Source: Gallionella sp.
GTDB lineage: Bacteria; Pseudomonadota; Gammaproteobacteria; Burkholderiales; Gallionellaceae
Reading direction: 5' to 3'
Assembly: GCA_028714075.1 (NCBI GenBank)
Contig: JAQTMZ010000001.1
Location: 215,753-279,752, forward strand
Length of the DNA stretch: 64,000 nt
Positions 1 to 10,220 of this stretch are shown here, piece by piece (positions within the stretch are counted from its first letter, which is position 1; each line of letters opens with the position of its first letter). The position numbers were made by a program, and so were the translations under genes. The notes under the pieces are model-generated. The model worked only from the letters and a program-made list of their open reading frames with translations, did no database searches and was not told where the DNA came from.

Positions 1-782
<782 letters not shown>

Positions 783-987
783 GCTGTCTTAAGCCATATG
801 CAGTCCAGTATGCGGGTGGCCGCTCCTCGGCCAGAGCGGACTATGATGTGCAATCTGGCTCATTTGGCTGTGAGCGTCCGCTTTTTTGAGGAGCAGTCGC
901 TGGGAGGTACATCAAAAACGGGCAGGATTGTGTCATAACCGAACGTTGGTCGCTACCACCAGTCTGCTCACTGTTTCCAACACAGCT

Positions 988-1965
988 TTATAAGTATGTC
1001 AACTTCATAGCATCAATCTCAACAATTACATGCTGCCTCAACTCCTTTGGATGTATAACTTTGACCCCAGAACCACATTTCAAGATATCCATTACCAATT
1101 CAGAATCATTGCTGTAAGGTATCTTAAGTTCATAGCTGCCATCTTCGTAAAATTTTCCTTTCTGTTTGGGGTGCCAGAGTTCAACAGCAACCCACCGCGC
1201 AAGTTCTGGAGTAAATAGTAGCGTTGCCCACTGCACTTTCGCTCCAGAAAAAATTCCATAACCAGCCCCCAATACATCGTCAAGTTTCTTATCGGAAATA
1301 TCTTTGGCCTTTTTCTCCAATATTTCTGCATGCTGAATTGCATCTACAGAAAAATTACGGATACTGTTTCTAAGATGGCACCAAGCATCCAAATACCAGT
1401 TGCCATGATAATAAACTAGGCGTTGAGGGGAAACTTCACGATGAGTGGTTTCATTCGTTCCTCGGGCATGATAGTCGATCATCAAGCGCTTGCGGCGCAG
1501 TAGCGCAGAGCCCGCTGTCTGAAATTGCTCAAGGCAAATCTTGCGAGCGCCGATCATCTTCAATTTGATGCGCTTTTGCACCTCATCAGCTGGGTTTTCA
1601 GCAGTACACAGTAGTGCGGTGAGGCGGGACAATAGTGGTGAAATATGTGGGCCAAGTAAGCCGCTAGTATCCAAATTGGATAGTAAATGCTGCATGGTGA
1701 GCAGCGCATGAATTTCTTCAGCGGAAAACCAGAGTCCCGGAAGCGCATATTGTGCACTATGTGCCCCATCTATTTTATCGAAACGATAGCCGCGTAATTC
1801 TCTGTCGAAGATGATGGGGGCTTTCAGCCTGTCTCGCATGTAGGCAAGGTCTCGCTTGAGGGTAGCTCTGGAAACTTCTAATCTGGCCAACATCTCATCA
1901 AACGTAACAAACCTGCGCTCAGAGAGCATCTGATCTATCTTGTAGAGGCGTTCATTCATGCTCAT
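988..1965 (-). CDS. HTH + WYL-domain transcriptional regulator
   Basis: N-terminal HTH (TFDEMLARLEVSRATLKRDLAYMRDRLKAPI), central WYL-like region (LMIDYHARGTNETTHREVSPQRLVYYHGNWYLDAWCHLRNSIRNFSVDAI). Confidence 0.88.
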   Translation of the reverse strand: MSMNERLYKIDQMLSERRFVTFDEMLARLEVSRATLKRDLAYMRDRLKAPIIFDRELRGYRFDKIDGAHSAQYALPGLWFSAEEIHALLTMQHLLSNLDTSGLLGPHISPLLSRLTALLCTAENPADEVQKRIKLKMIGARKICLEQFQTAGSALLRRKRLMIDYHARGTNETTHREVSPQRLVYYHGNWYLDAWCHLRNSIRNFSVDAIQHAEILEKKAKDISDKKLDDVLGAGYGIFSGAKVQWATLLFTPELARWVAVELWHPKQKGKFYEDGSYELKIPYSNDSELVMDILKCGSGVKVIHPKELRQHVIVEIDAMKLTYL

Positions 1966-2045
1966 ATTTCAATCTTTCAAGGCTCATTCTATGAGCCACT
2001 AGGATGTCACAATGCATGCAATGCATCAACTGATACTACGAAAGG

Positions 2046-2669
2046 ATGGGTAATATGAGCACTAAAAAGAAGGCAATTCAGAGACGCAAACCTGCACCTA
2101 AGCGGGTGGTAGCTATCAAAAATAAGCCTGCGGTTAAGAAACCTATATCAAATAAAACTGCGCCTGCAAAAGTGGCAGCAACCAAGAAAAAAATAGTGAT
2201 TAAGAAGTCGGCACCTAAAAAGAAGCCCTTACCTAAGAAAGCTGCATCTAAGGCAAATACTGTGGTTAAAAAGGCGGTAGCAAAGAAAACTGTGCCAAAG
2301 AAAACTGTGCCAAAGAAAAAGGTGGTGGCTAAAAAGCCAATTTCTAAGAAGGTTGCTGTTAAAAAGGCGGCAACTTCAAGAATAAAGCCGCAAAAAGCAA
2401 TGGTTAAGGAACAGTCTCTCCATAAAGCAGCAATCCATGAAAAAGTTGTTGATACCAGGCTTAGAATTGAAACACCTCAACCAGAAACAACAGAATGGAT
2501 AGGCACCAGCGCCATGAAGATCATGCCTTGCCCTGACTGTGGTGCAAATGCCGGTGAATTGTGTATTTCTAAGGAGACTAACAAGAAAATATGGGAGTCA
2601 CATCCGGCACGGATAGTGGCTTATACAACAAGCAGGCTTCAGTCCAGGCTATCGCCTAACATTGGGTAA
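2046..2669 (+). CDS. Histone H1-like Lys/Ala/Pro-rich protein with C-terminal CPxCGAxxGxxC...H zinc-finger-like tail
   Basis: KKAxxKK low-complexity N-terminal ~120 aa followed by MPCPDCGANAGELCISKETNKKIWESHPARIVAYTTSR. Confidence 0.75.
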   Translation: MGNMSTKKKAIQRRKPAPKRVVAIKNKPAVKKPISNKTAPAKVAATKKKIVIKKSAPKKKPLPKKAASKANTVVKKAVAKKTVPKKTVPKKKVVAKKPISKKVAVKKAATSRIKPQKAMVKEQSLHKAAIHEKVVDTRLRIETPQPETTEWIGTSAMKIMPCPDCGANAGELCISKETNKKIWESHPARIVAYTTSRLQSRLSPNIG

Positions 2670-2716
2670 CAACAAGTCATAATTAAATAGCGATTAAATG
2701 CAAATCGGAGAATAAA

Positions 2717-3091
2717 GTGGGCCAGATCATTGGAGCATTCTGTCCTTGTGGTTATAAAGAGCCAGCTTTATATATTGGCGGTGGAATGATGAATTTTAAA
2801 ACTCATCATGGATTTCCTGCATATTGTCCGGCTGGAAAACCACATCTTGTGATGGTCAACTTGTTAGAGGAGCCTTTAAAGTGCCCCCAACATAAAAAAA
2901 CACCAATCCCTTACAGTGACAAATCGCTTGTGGGTAAACTAGGGAGGAAGTCGCTATTAATGTCTCGTGTACTCGCACCAAGCAATAACACCAGAGTGCT
3001 TGAGTTTGAATTAACAAATGGGACTTATTTGTGCCCAAAATGCCAGAATTTCACACTCAAGTTTAGAGATCTAAATATTTGCTTTGATTAG
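2717..3091 (+). CDS. Cys-rich hypothetical protein (zinc-ribbon-like)
   Basis: 124-aa ORF with GTG start, co-directional with neighbours; CPCGY, YCPAG, CPQH, CPKC motifs. Confidence 0.6.
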   Translation: MGQIIGAFCPCGYKEPALYIGGGMMNFKTHHGFPAYCPAGKPHLVMVNLLEEPLKCPQHKKTPIPYSDKSLVGKLGRKSLLMSRVLAPSNNTRVLEFELTNGTYLCPKCQNFTLKFRDLNICFD

Positions 3092-3184
3092 AAAATATGC
3101 AATCTGCTATTCTTGAAATGGCAAATTCTGGTCAGATCAAGGAATCAAAGTGTTTAATGAAGAGTACTCATAGGAGAATACAAC

Positions 3185-4198
3185 TTGGAAATGACCAATA
3201 TTTTTCGCATTGCTACTTCTGACCTAGGGCCGGAGGATAAATTCACAGCCTTCCTCCACTATCTTGTGCTTAATATCCCGAGTATTGGACAAGGTATGGT
3301 TGACATAATTTGCCAGAGGTCTGGGCTTGCTCCTGCAATATTTGAAACAGCGGTGGATCATCCTGCTGGCGATGTTGAGAATAAGCCTGACTTTATGTTG
3401 TCATGTAAAGAGCTCGATATTTTATGCGAACACAAATTGAACAGTGACTTGGGATGCCACCAGTTAGAGCGTTATCTTGGGTTGCCAAAAAACAGACCAA
3501 CATATCTCATATTGATTACTAATAGGAGCCATAACATATCAGCGGAAGTACTTCAGTCAAATAGCTATCTGCGACCAAAAGATTCATCTACACCTTTTTT
3601 CTATTGGGAGGATTTTTATCCAATAATCGCCAATCATGGTGAGCGACTGGCACAAGACTTTGTGAAATATATGCGTGATCTTGGTATGGCGCCGAGCCCG
3701 CTTGCAGAAGAATGGGGGCAATTATTTTTGCGTCGGGACGTGGCTGAGAAATTCTATGAGGCGACTATGGACATGCGATCATATTTCAGCCAACAACTTG
3801 GAGCACAGTGCCAAGCTGACCCGTCGCGGCTCGGATTCCAAGTTAAGCATCCGCGTAACTGGCTTCATCTTCTGTACTTTTACGTAGCTAGAGTTGCTCA
3901 GCCAGCCGTTGTTGGAATTGAATCGCCATACCTGATTGCTAGGGTCTTCGTACAAGAAGTTGAGTTGGGACGCATGAGAAACTTAGTGTCAAACAACATC
4001 CAAACAGAAGACGGCCTCATATTAGGGCGGTTATCGAACGAAATGGCTGCTTGGGATAAAAATCTTGTCATGTGCTACGAATGCATCAGCAGCCTCGAAA
4101 ATTACCTTACTGAAAACTCAGTGGAGACAAGAGCAAAGTTGCAGCGTTTTGGGCAGGCTGTGTTTGAGCATGTTGATACTGTGTGCAATACATTATGA
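3185..4198 (+). CDS. PD-(D/E)XK nuclease superfamily protein
   Basis: KPDFMLSCKELDILCEHKLNSDLGCHQLERYLGLP: D...ExK signature of the superfamily followed by a helix; TYLILITN strand. Confidence 0.7.
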   Translation: MEMTNIFRIATSDLGPEDKFTAFLHYLVLNIPSIGQGMVDIICQRSGLAPAIFETAVDHPAGDVENKPDFMLSCKELDILCEHKLNSDLGCHQLERYLGLPKNRPTYLILITNRSHNISAEVLQSNSYLRPKDSSTPFFYWEDFYPIIANHGERLAQDFVKYMRDLGMAPSPLAEEWGQLFLRRDVAEKFYEATMDMRSYFSQQLGAQCQADPSRLGFQVKHPRNWLHLLYFYVARVAQPAVVGIESPYLIARVFVQEVELGRMRNLVSNNIQTEDGLILGRLSNEMAAWDKNLVMCYECISSLENYLTENSVETRAKLQRFGQAVFEHVDTVCNTL

Positions 4199-4953
4199 AA
4201 ATCGCAACATGGAATTTGGATCATGCCTCGAACTCCAAGAGACCTATTGACGCTCAAATAGAGCAAATGAAAAAGATTAATGCTGATATTTGGGTGCTGA
4301 CGGAAACCTGTGAAGAGGTCAAGCTGCCAGCAGATAGGTATGTGAGCATTACTCCGCATAGAAAAAATAAATATGGTAAATATTGGTCAACAATATGGTC
4401 CAAGTGGAAAAACTTTCATCAAATTGATTGCTACGACAATGAAACGGCGGTCTGTGCTCAAATAGAAACACCCGATGGTAATTTGATTGTGTATGGGACG
4501 ATCATTACTTGGAAGAATGACCCTGGTTGTGATCCAAACAAAAAATCACTACCGTGGGCAGAGCATGAGAAATCAATTGTCGATCACGGCGCGGATTGGA
4601 GGAGGATTCAAGATCAATACCGAGGAATCCCGTTTGTTGTGATGGGCGATTTTAACCAATCCCGTGATGGTGCAAGCAGGGGGTACCGATCTCCCAATGG
4701 CATACAACTTCTAAATGACCAGTTAGCGCTGAACCAGCTTTTTTGTATAACGGATAAAGAGGATTTTGGTGCGCGAGGAAAATTAACACCTGACCCCAGA
4801 AACAAAGGACTCTACAGGCATAATGTAGATCACATTTGTGTGTCTCGCTCACGATTGACTGTCAAGCATGTTGAAGTTTGGGATCACTTCTCGGAAAAAA
4901 TGTACTGGTCTGACCACAATGGCATTTATGCCGAGCTAACATTATTGCCATAA
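4195..4953 (+). CDS. Endonuclease/exonuclease/phosphatase (EEP) family protein
   Basis: MKIATWNLDH, WVLTE, VVMGDFNQ, VDHICVS, SDHNGIYAEL catalytic motifs; ATGA overlap with preceding stop. Confidence 0.85.
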   Translation: MKIATWNLDHASNSKRPIDAQIEQMKKINADIWVLTETCEEVKLPADRYVSITPHRKNKYGKYWSTIWSKWKNFHQIDCYDNETAVCAQIETPDGNLIVYGTIITWKNDPGCDPNKKSLPWAEHEKSIVDHGADWRRIQDQYRGIPFVVMGDFNQSRDGASRGYRSPNGIQLLNDQLALNQLFCITDKEDFGARGKLTPDPRNKGLYRHNVDHICVSRSRLTVKHVEVWDHFSEKMYWSDHNGIYAELTLLP

Positions 4954-5045
4954 TAAAAAACGGAAACTATTTTGGATGAAGTTGGCTATCAGCAATCATT
5001 AAGATTGAGAAACAACTCATGCTAAGGCAGAAGTAGTATGGGAAT

Positions 5046-5273
5046 TTGTACATGGATAATGCAAAACCTATGCAGCGTTTAAAAATACATAAAGGGGGTC
5101 GCATGGCCGAACATGGAGTTGCTTTTTATCGCACTAAGCAAGGGTTAGCTGACGAAGGCATCCACGCACCTATCCTGGCCGAAACCAAACCTTCCACAGA
5201 AGCTTTGGAAGCCACTATTGCCCGCTTAAAAAAGCTAGGGTTTACCGAGGTTGAGGCCAAAAAATTGTTGTAA
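5046..5273 (+). CDS. Small hypothetical protein (real start possibly 5103, MAEHGVAFYRTKQG...)
   Basis: 75-aa ORF following the nuclease genes in the same orientation. Confidence 0.4.
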   Translation: MYMDNAKPMQRLKIHKGGRMAEHGVAFYRTKQGLADEGIHAPILAETKPSTEALEATIARLKKLGFTEVEAKKLL

Positions 5274-5603
5274 AGAAAAAGTCACAAGTCCGGTAATAAT
5301 TCGGCGGCATTGAACGTTCATTTTGAAGATGTATAGCCGCTTTCTGTGTGCCGATAAGAGACGTAAAGTTCACTCGTATGTAGGTCTGCTTTATATTGCT
5401 TTACAGGCGTTCGCAGCAAACGGAATTGAATTTTCACGACGCGACTGCTATGGCCGAAGTCAGGTCGTTTGTCATGTCAACCACAAAGCCTAAATACTAA
5501 AACGGCGCTATGTTGCACATTCCATGCGATCAGACTATAAGATATCTGCTGTAACTAAAGCGATTCATTCCTATTCACACTAAGGGAGTAGTTTAGTTTA
5601 ATC

Positions 5604-5900
5604 ATGAATACCAAGGTCTGGATCTGGTATGTGCTGCATGGTAGCTTTCTGCTTGGAACAACTGCTGCTGCAGCATTATGGATCGGCGCATTGACAGCCA
5701 AGTGCGAAGGTTTCGGTTGCCTTGGTGTTGGCGCTATTATTGGCATGGCATTTATAGTTCAAAGCTTCTCTGCCATTATTGGGGGGCTGCTGATCTGGTT
5801 GCAAAAAGCTGAAGGTAAAGTCCGCGTGTGGTTACTTATACTAGAGACAATACATTTGTTGCCAGTCTTGTGGTTTATTGGCCGAATGGCAATAAGCTAA
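5604..5900 (+). CDS. Small integral membrane hypothetical protein
   Basis: 98 aa with three hydrophobic segments. Confidence 0.5.
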   Translation: MNTKVWIWYVLHGSFLLGTTAAAALWIGALTAKCEGFGCLGVGAIIGMAFIVQSFSAIIGGLLIWLQKAEGKVRVWLLILETIHLLPVLWFIGRMAIS

Positions 5901-6217
5901 CCTGTTTCAGAAATAGTAGATACCTTGTAGTTCGATTATCTGAAATGGATGCCAATATTGTTGTTCAATAGCAAAACACCACATATCCGCTGAGGCCGAA
6001 TATTTACCATCAACTTTATAAGTTTGGTTCTTTAATATGAATTGCCGCCCCTACTACCCCGCCTGCTGCATCGCGTCTTCAATTGCTTCACCGCTGGCAT
6101 ATACACTGGAAGCTGACCTAGACACCCGCACTTTGTAATGGGCTGCACATTCTTTTGTAGCTGGAGCTAGCTACTCAGCCGGTATAATTGTCCCCGCATA
6201 ATCTAGGTTAACTATTA

Positions 6218-7045
6218 ATGGATACCATTTTGCTGCTCAAAGCCGCGATTCTCGGCATCGTCGAAGGCCTCACCGAATTTCTCCCGATCTCCAGCACCGG
6301 TCATCTGATTCTGGCGGGCGATCTGCTCGATTTCAACAACGAGCGCGGCAAGGTGTTCGAGATCGTGATCCAGTTCGCGGCGATCCTGGCGGTGTGCTGG
6401 GAGTATCGCGCCAAGCTGGGAACGGTGGTCGGCGGGTTGCTGCGGAAGCAGGAGGCGGCGCAGCGTTTCACCGTCAATCTGTTCATCGCTTTTTTGCCGC
6501 TGGCGATTCTCGGCCTGTTGTTCGGTAAGGCGATCAAGGCACATTTGTTTGCACCGGTTCCGGTCGCGCTGGCTTTCATCATCGGCGGTATTTTTATTTT
6601 GTGGGCGGAGAAGCGCGACCACAGAATTACCGTCGCATCGGTGGACGACATGCAATGGCGCGACGCGCTGAAGATGGGGTTTGCGCAGGCGATGGCGCTG
6701 ATTCCCGGCACGTCGCGTTCCGGGGCGACGATCATCGGCGGGCTGTTTTTCGGGCTGTCGCGCAAGGCGGCCACCGAGTTTTCGTTCTTCCTCGCGGTGC
6801 CGACGCTGACCGCCGCGACGGTTTACGAGCTGGTGAAGTACCGCGACCAGTTCCGCGCGGATGACTGGGAAATTTTTATCGCCGGATCGGTCACCTCGTT
6901 CATCAGCGCCTTCCTGTGCGTGCGCTGGCTGCTGCGCTACATCAGCCACCACGATTTCACGGTGTTCGCCTGGTACCGCATCGTGTTCGGGCTGGTGGTG
7001 CTGGGGACGGCGTACAGCGGCGTGGTGAACTGGTCGGCGGCGTAA
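6218..7045 (+). CDS. uppP: Undecaprenyl-diphosphatase (BacA/UppP)
   Basis: [24 protein letters not shown] and [37 protein letters not shown] motifs. Confidence 0.97.
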   Translation: MDTILLLKAAILGIVEGLTEFLPISSTGHLILAGDLLDFNNERGKVFEIVIQFAAILAVCWEYRAKLGTVVGGLLRKQEAAQRFTVNLFIAFLPLAILGLLFGKAIKAHLFAPVPVALAFIIGGIFILWAEKRDHRITVASVDDMQWRDALKMGFAQAMALIPGTSRSGATIIGGLFFGLSRKAATEFSFFLAVPTLTAATVYELVKYRDQFRADDWEIFIAGSVTSFISAFLCVRWLLRYISHHDFTVFAWYRIVFGLVVLGTAYSGVVNWSAA

Positions 7046-7160
7046 AAATCCATACTTCATCCCAACCTACGCGCCAAGGCCAAAAGCCGCCAGCCCGCGC
7101 AAAAAATTCATTCCGGTGTCATAATTATGGCACTCGATTACCCACTAGGAGACTCGCAAC

Positions 7161-7439
7161 ATGGCAAGAATGGTGCAATGCATAAAATTGGGACGCGAAG
7201 CGGAAGGGCTGGATCGCCCGACCTATCCCGGCCCGCTGGGCCAGCGGATTTTTGAAAACGTCTCCAAAGAGGCGTGGCAGGGATGGATCAAGTTCCAGAC
7301 CATACTGGTGAATGAAAACCGCCTCAATCTTTCCGACGCTTCGGCGCGCAAATATCTGGTCAAGCAAATGGAGGATTACTTCTTCGGTGAAGGCGATGGC
7401 GTGAAAATGCCGGAAGGCTATGTGCCGCCCAGCCACTGA
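7161..7439 (+). CDS. yggX: Fe(2+)-trafficking / oxidative damage protection protein YggX family
   Basis: [55 protein letters not shown]. Confidence 0.95.
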   Translation: MARMVQCIKLGREAEGLDRPTYPGPLGQRIFENVSKEAWQGWIKFQTILVNENRLNLSDASARKYLVKQMEDYFFGEGDGVKMPEGYVPPSH

Positions 7440-7451
7440 CAGCCGCCTGCT

Positions 7452-9554
7452 TTGTCCAAGAAATTCGCCCCGCAACAATTCTTAAACCGGGAACTCGGCC
7501 AGCTGGAGTTCAATCGGCGCGTGCTGGCGCAGGCCGAGGACGCGGCTGTCCCGTTGCTGGAGCGGCTGAAATACCTGTGCATCGTCAGCAGTAACCTCGA
7601 CGAATTTTTCGAGATCCGCGTGGCGGGACTGAAGGAGCAAATCAAGCTGGGCAGCGTCGATGCCGGTGCCGACGGCATGACCGCCAGACAGACGCTCAAG
7701 CTGGTGCGCGAGCAGGCGCATCAGCTCATCGCGCGGCAGTATCAGATACTCAACGAAGACGTCCAGCCCGCGCTCGACCAGCAGGGTATCCGCTTCCTGC
7801 GCCGCACCATCTGGAACGATGCGCAGCGCGCCTGGGTGCGGGACTTTTTCTTCAATGAAGTAAGGCCGGTGCTGACCCCGATCGGGCTCGACCCGTCGCA
7901 CCCGTTCCCGCGCGTGCTCAACAAGAGCCTGAACTTCGCGGTCGAGCTGCAAGGCAAGGACGCTTTCGGGCGCAATTCCACCAGAGCCATCGTGCAGGCG
8001 CCGCGCGTGCTGCCGCGCACCATCCTGCTGCCGCCGGAAATCAGCGGTTGCGTGCACGGCTTCGTGTTTCTCTCATCGATCCTGCACGCCCATGTCGGCG
8101 AATTGTTCGGCGGCATGGAGGTGCTGAGTTGCCACCAGTTCCGCGTGACGCGCAACAGCAACCTGTTCGTGGACGATGAGGAAGTAAAAAATCTGCGCAC
8201 CAAGCTGCAGGGCGAATTGCCGCACCGCCACTTCGGCGATGCGGTGCGCCTGGAGGTCACCGACAACTGTTCGCCGCAGGTGGCCGAGTACCTGTTGCAG
8301 CAGTTCGAGCTCGGGCCGGACGACCTGTATCGCGTGGACGGGCCGGTCAATCTGGTGCGCCTGATGGATATTCCCGGGCGCGTGGCGCGCGACGACCTGA
8401 AGTTCCCGGCGTTCACGCCCGGCGTGCACGGCTTGTTGCAGAAGAAGGGCGCGGACATGTTCAAGGTGATCCGCAAGGGCGACGTGCTGCTGCACCATCC
8501 GTTCCAGTCGTTCAAACCGATCATCGATTTTATCCAGCAGGCGTCCACCGACCCGAGCGTGGTCGCCATCAAGCAGACGGTGTACCGCACCGGCGTCGAT
8601 TCCGAGCTGATGGATGCGCTGATCGCGGCCACCCAGCTCGGCAAGGAAGTGACCGTGGTGGTGGAGCTGCTGGCGCGCTTCGACGAGGAAGCCAACATCA
8701 ACTGGGCGCGCAAGCTGGAGGAGGTGGGCGCGCATGTGGTGTACGGCGTGGTCGGCCACAAGACGCACGCCAAGATGCTGATGGTGGTGCGGCGCGAGGA
8801 CGGCAAACTGCGCCGCTACGTGCATCTCGGCACCGGCAACTACCACCCGCGCACCGCGCGGCTGTACACCGATTTCGGCCTGTTCACCTGCAACGAGGAA
8901 GTCTGCGCGGACGCGAACGAGGTGTTCAACCAGCTCACCAGCCTCGGCAAGGCGCACAAACTGAACCACCTGTGGCAGTCGCCGTTTACGCTGCACAGCG
9001 AGATTCTGCGCGCCATCCAGAATGAAACCAAGCTTGCGCAGGCAGGCAAGAACGCGCACATCATCGCCAAGATGAACGCGCTGCTGGAGCCGGAAACCAT
9101 CATGGCGCTGTACGAAGCCTCGCAGGCCGGAGTGAAGATTGATCTGATCGTGCGCGGCGTGTGCGCGTTGCGTCCCGGCGTGCCGGGGCTGTCCGAAAAT
9201 ATCCGCGTGCGCTCGATAGTCGGGCGCTTTCTGGAACACACGCGCATCTTCTATTTCCGCAATAACCTGAAGCATGACGTCTACCTCGCCAGCGCCGACT
9301 GGATGGATCGCAATTTTTTCCGCCGCATCGAAGTGTGCTTCCCGGTGCTCGACAAGAAACTGAAAAAACGCGTGATCGAAGAGGGGCTGAAGGCGTACCT
9401 GCACGACAACTGCCAATCATGGGACATGGATACGGACGGCCATTACCACCGCAAGATTTCGCGCCGCGCCGCGCCGAAATGCGCCCAGAGCGAATTGCTC
9501 GAGCAGCTCGCCGGGCTGCCGGTTGAGGCCGTTTCCAAAGCCGACACCAAGTAG
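7452..9554 (+). CDS. ppk1: Polyphosphate kinase 1
   Basis: FLNRELGQLEFNRRVLAQAED N-terminus; HPFQSF, VYRTG, VVELLARFDEEANI, HLGTGNYHPRTARLYTD motifs. Confidence 0.96.
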   Translation: MSKKFAPQQFLNRELGQLEFNRRVLAQAEDAAVPLLERLKYLCIVSSNLDEFFEIRVAGLKEQIKLGSVDAGADGMTARQTLKLVREQAHQLIARQYQILNEDVQPALDQQGIRFLRRTIWNDAQRAWVRDFFFNEVRPVLTPIGLDPSHPFPRVLNKSLNFAVELQGKDAFGRNSTRAIVQAPRVLPRTILLPPEISGCVHGFVFLSSILHAHVGELFGGMEVLSCHQFRVTRNSNLFVDDEEVKNLRTKLQGELPHRHFGDAVRLEVTDNCSPQVAEYLLQQFELGPDDLYRVDGPVNLVRLMDIPGRVARDDLKFPAFTPGVHGLLQKKGADMFKVIRKGDVLLHHPFQSFKPIIDFIQQASTDPSVVAIKQTVYRTGVDSELMDALIAATQLGKEVTVVVELLARFDEEANINWARKLEEVGAHVVYGVVGHKTHAKMLMVVRREDGKLRRYVHLGTGNYHPRTARLYTDFGLFTCNEEVCADANEVFNQLTSLGKAHKLNHLWQSPFTLHSEILRAIQNETKLAQAGKNAHIIAKMNALLEPETIMALYEASQAGVKIDLIVRGVCALRPGVPGLSENIRVRSIVGRFLEHTRIFYFRNNLKHDVYLASADWMDRNFFRRIEVCFPVLDKKLKKRVIEEGLKAYLHDNCQSWDMDTDGHYHRKISRRAAPKCAQSELLEQLAGLPVEAVSKADTK

Positions 9555-9734
9555 CCGCAAGCCGGTCTGGCCGGTGCCAAGTGCAGCTTGGCTGTGCATG
9601 TGCAGGGCTGCCATGCAGGCGAATCAATTACCCCCGCTTCCGTCAACCACTTTAATATTTTCCTGCCGGATTAAAGTGGTGAAAACAGCCTATAAGGTAT
9701 ATGCTTGTAACCGAAGCGCAATATTCGGGAGGCC

Positions 9735-10190
9735 TTGATGGATCTGATCTTGTGGCGGCATGCGGAAGCGGTGGATGGCACACCCGACCATGATCGCGAA
9801 CTTACCGCAAAAGGCATCAAACAGGCCGAGAAAGTCGCGGCCTTCCTGCACCAGCATTTACCCGGCAAGCACCATATTCTGGTCAGCCCGACAACCCGCA
9901 CCCGGCAAACGGCTACCGCGCTTACCGATCATTTCACCACCACCCACGCCATCGCGCCCGGAGCCTCCGCGCAAGCCGTGCTGCGCGCGGCGAACTGGCC
10001 GGATGCGGGCGGCACGGTGCTGGTGGTCGGGCATCAGCCGACCCTGGGCGAGGTCGCCGCGCAATTGCTGGGCTGCAACGATTACTCGTTAAGCATCAAG
10101 AAGGGCGCGCTGTGGTGGTTTAACAGCCGCGAGCATGAAGGGGCGGCGCAGGTTACCTTGCGCCTGGTTATCACACCCGATTTTTTGTAA
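9735..10190 (+). CDS. sixA: Phosphohistidine phosphatase SixA-like (histidine phosphatase family)
   Basis: MDLILWRHAEAVDG RHxE motif and VVGHQPTLGEVAAQL. Confidence 0.88.
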   Translation: MMDLILWRHAEAVDGTPDHDRELTAKGIKQAEKVAAFLHQHLPGKHHILVSPTTRTRQTATALTDHFTTTHAIAPGASAQAVLRAANWPDAGGTVLVVGHQPTLGEVAAQLLGCNDYSLSIKKGALWWFNSREHEGAAQVTLRLVITPDFL

Positions 10191-10220
10191 GAATGTTTTT
10201 ATAAATTATGGGAGGACATC

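Noticed and set aside
830-905. agcggac...gtccgcttttttg as thiC terminator
   Set aside because: Stem of about 7 bp with a ~40-nt loop; too weak to list as a feature.
2080-2440. Repetitive AAG-rich tract considered as CRISPR or other array
   Set aside because: Repeats are codon-based Lys/Ala/Pro low complexity in a continuous ORF, with no conserved repeat/spacer periodicity. No CRISPR array was seen in the window.
6065-6176. Minus-strand stop-free fragment (…ATKECAAHYKVRVSRSASSVYASGEAIEDAMQQAG*)
   Set aside because: Only ~39 codons after an in-frame stop and without a good start; may be a gene remnant but too short to call.
8073-9416. Long minus-strand ORF antisense to ppk1 (447 aa), and similar antisense ORFs at 6215-7060, 15057-16592, 26099-27310, 27417-28856, 33283-34560, 60783-62084, 55821-56999
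   Set aside because: They are mirror frames of high-GC coding genes, His/Arg/Gln-rich with no recognisable domain; the opposite strand encodes clear conserved proteins.
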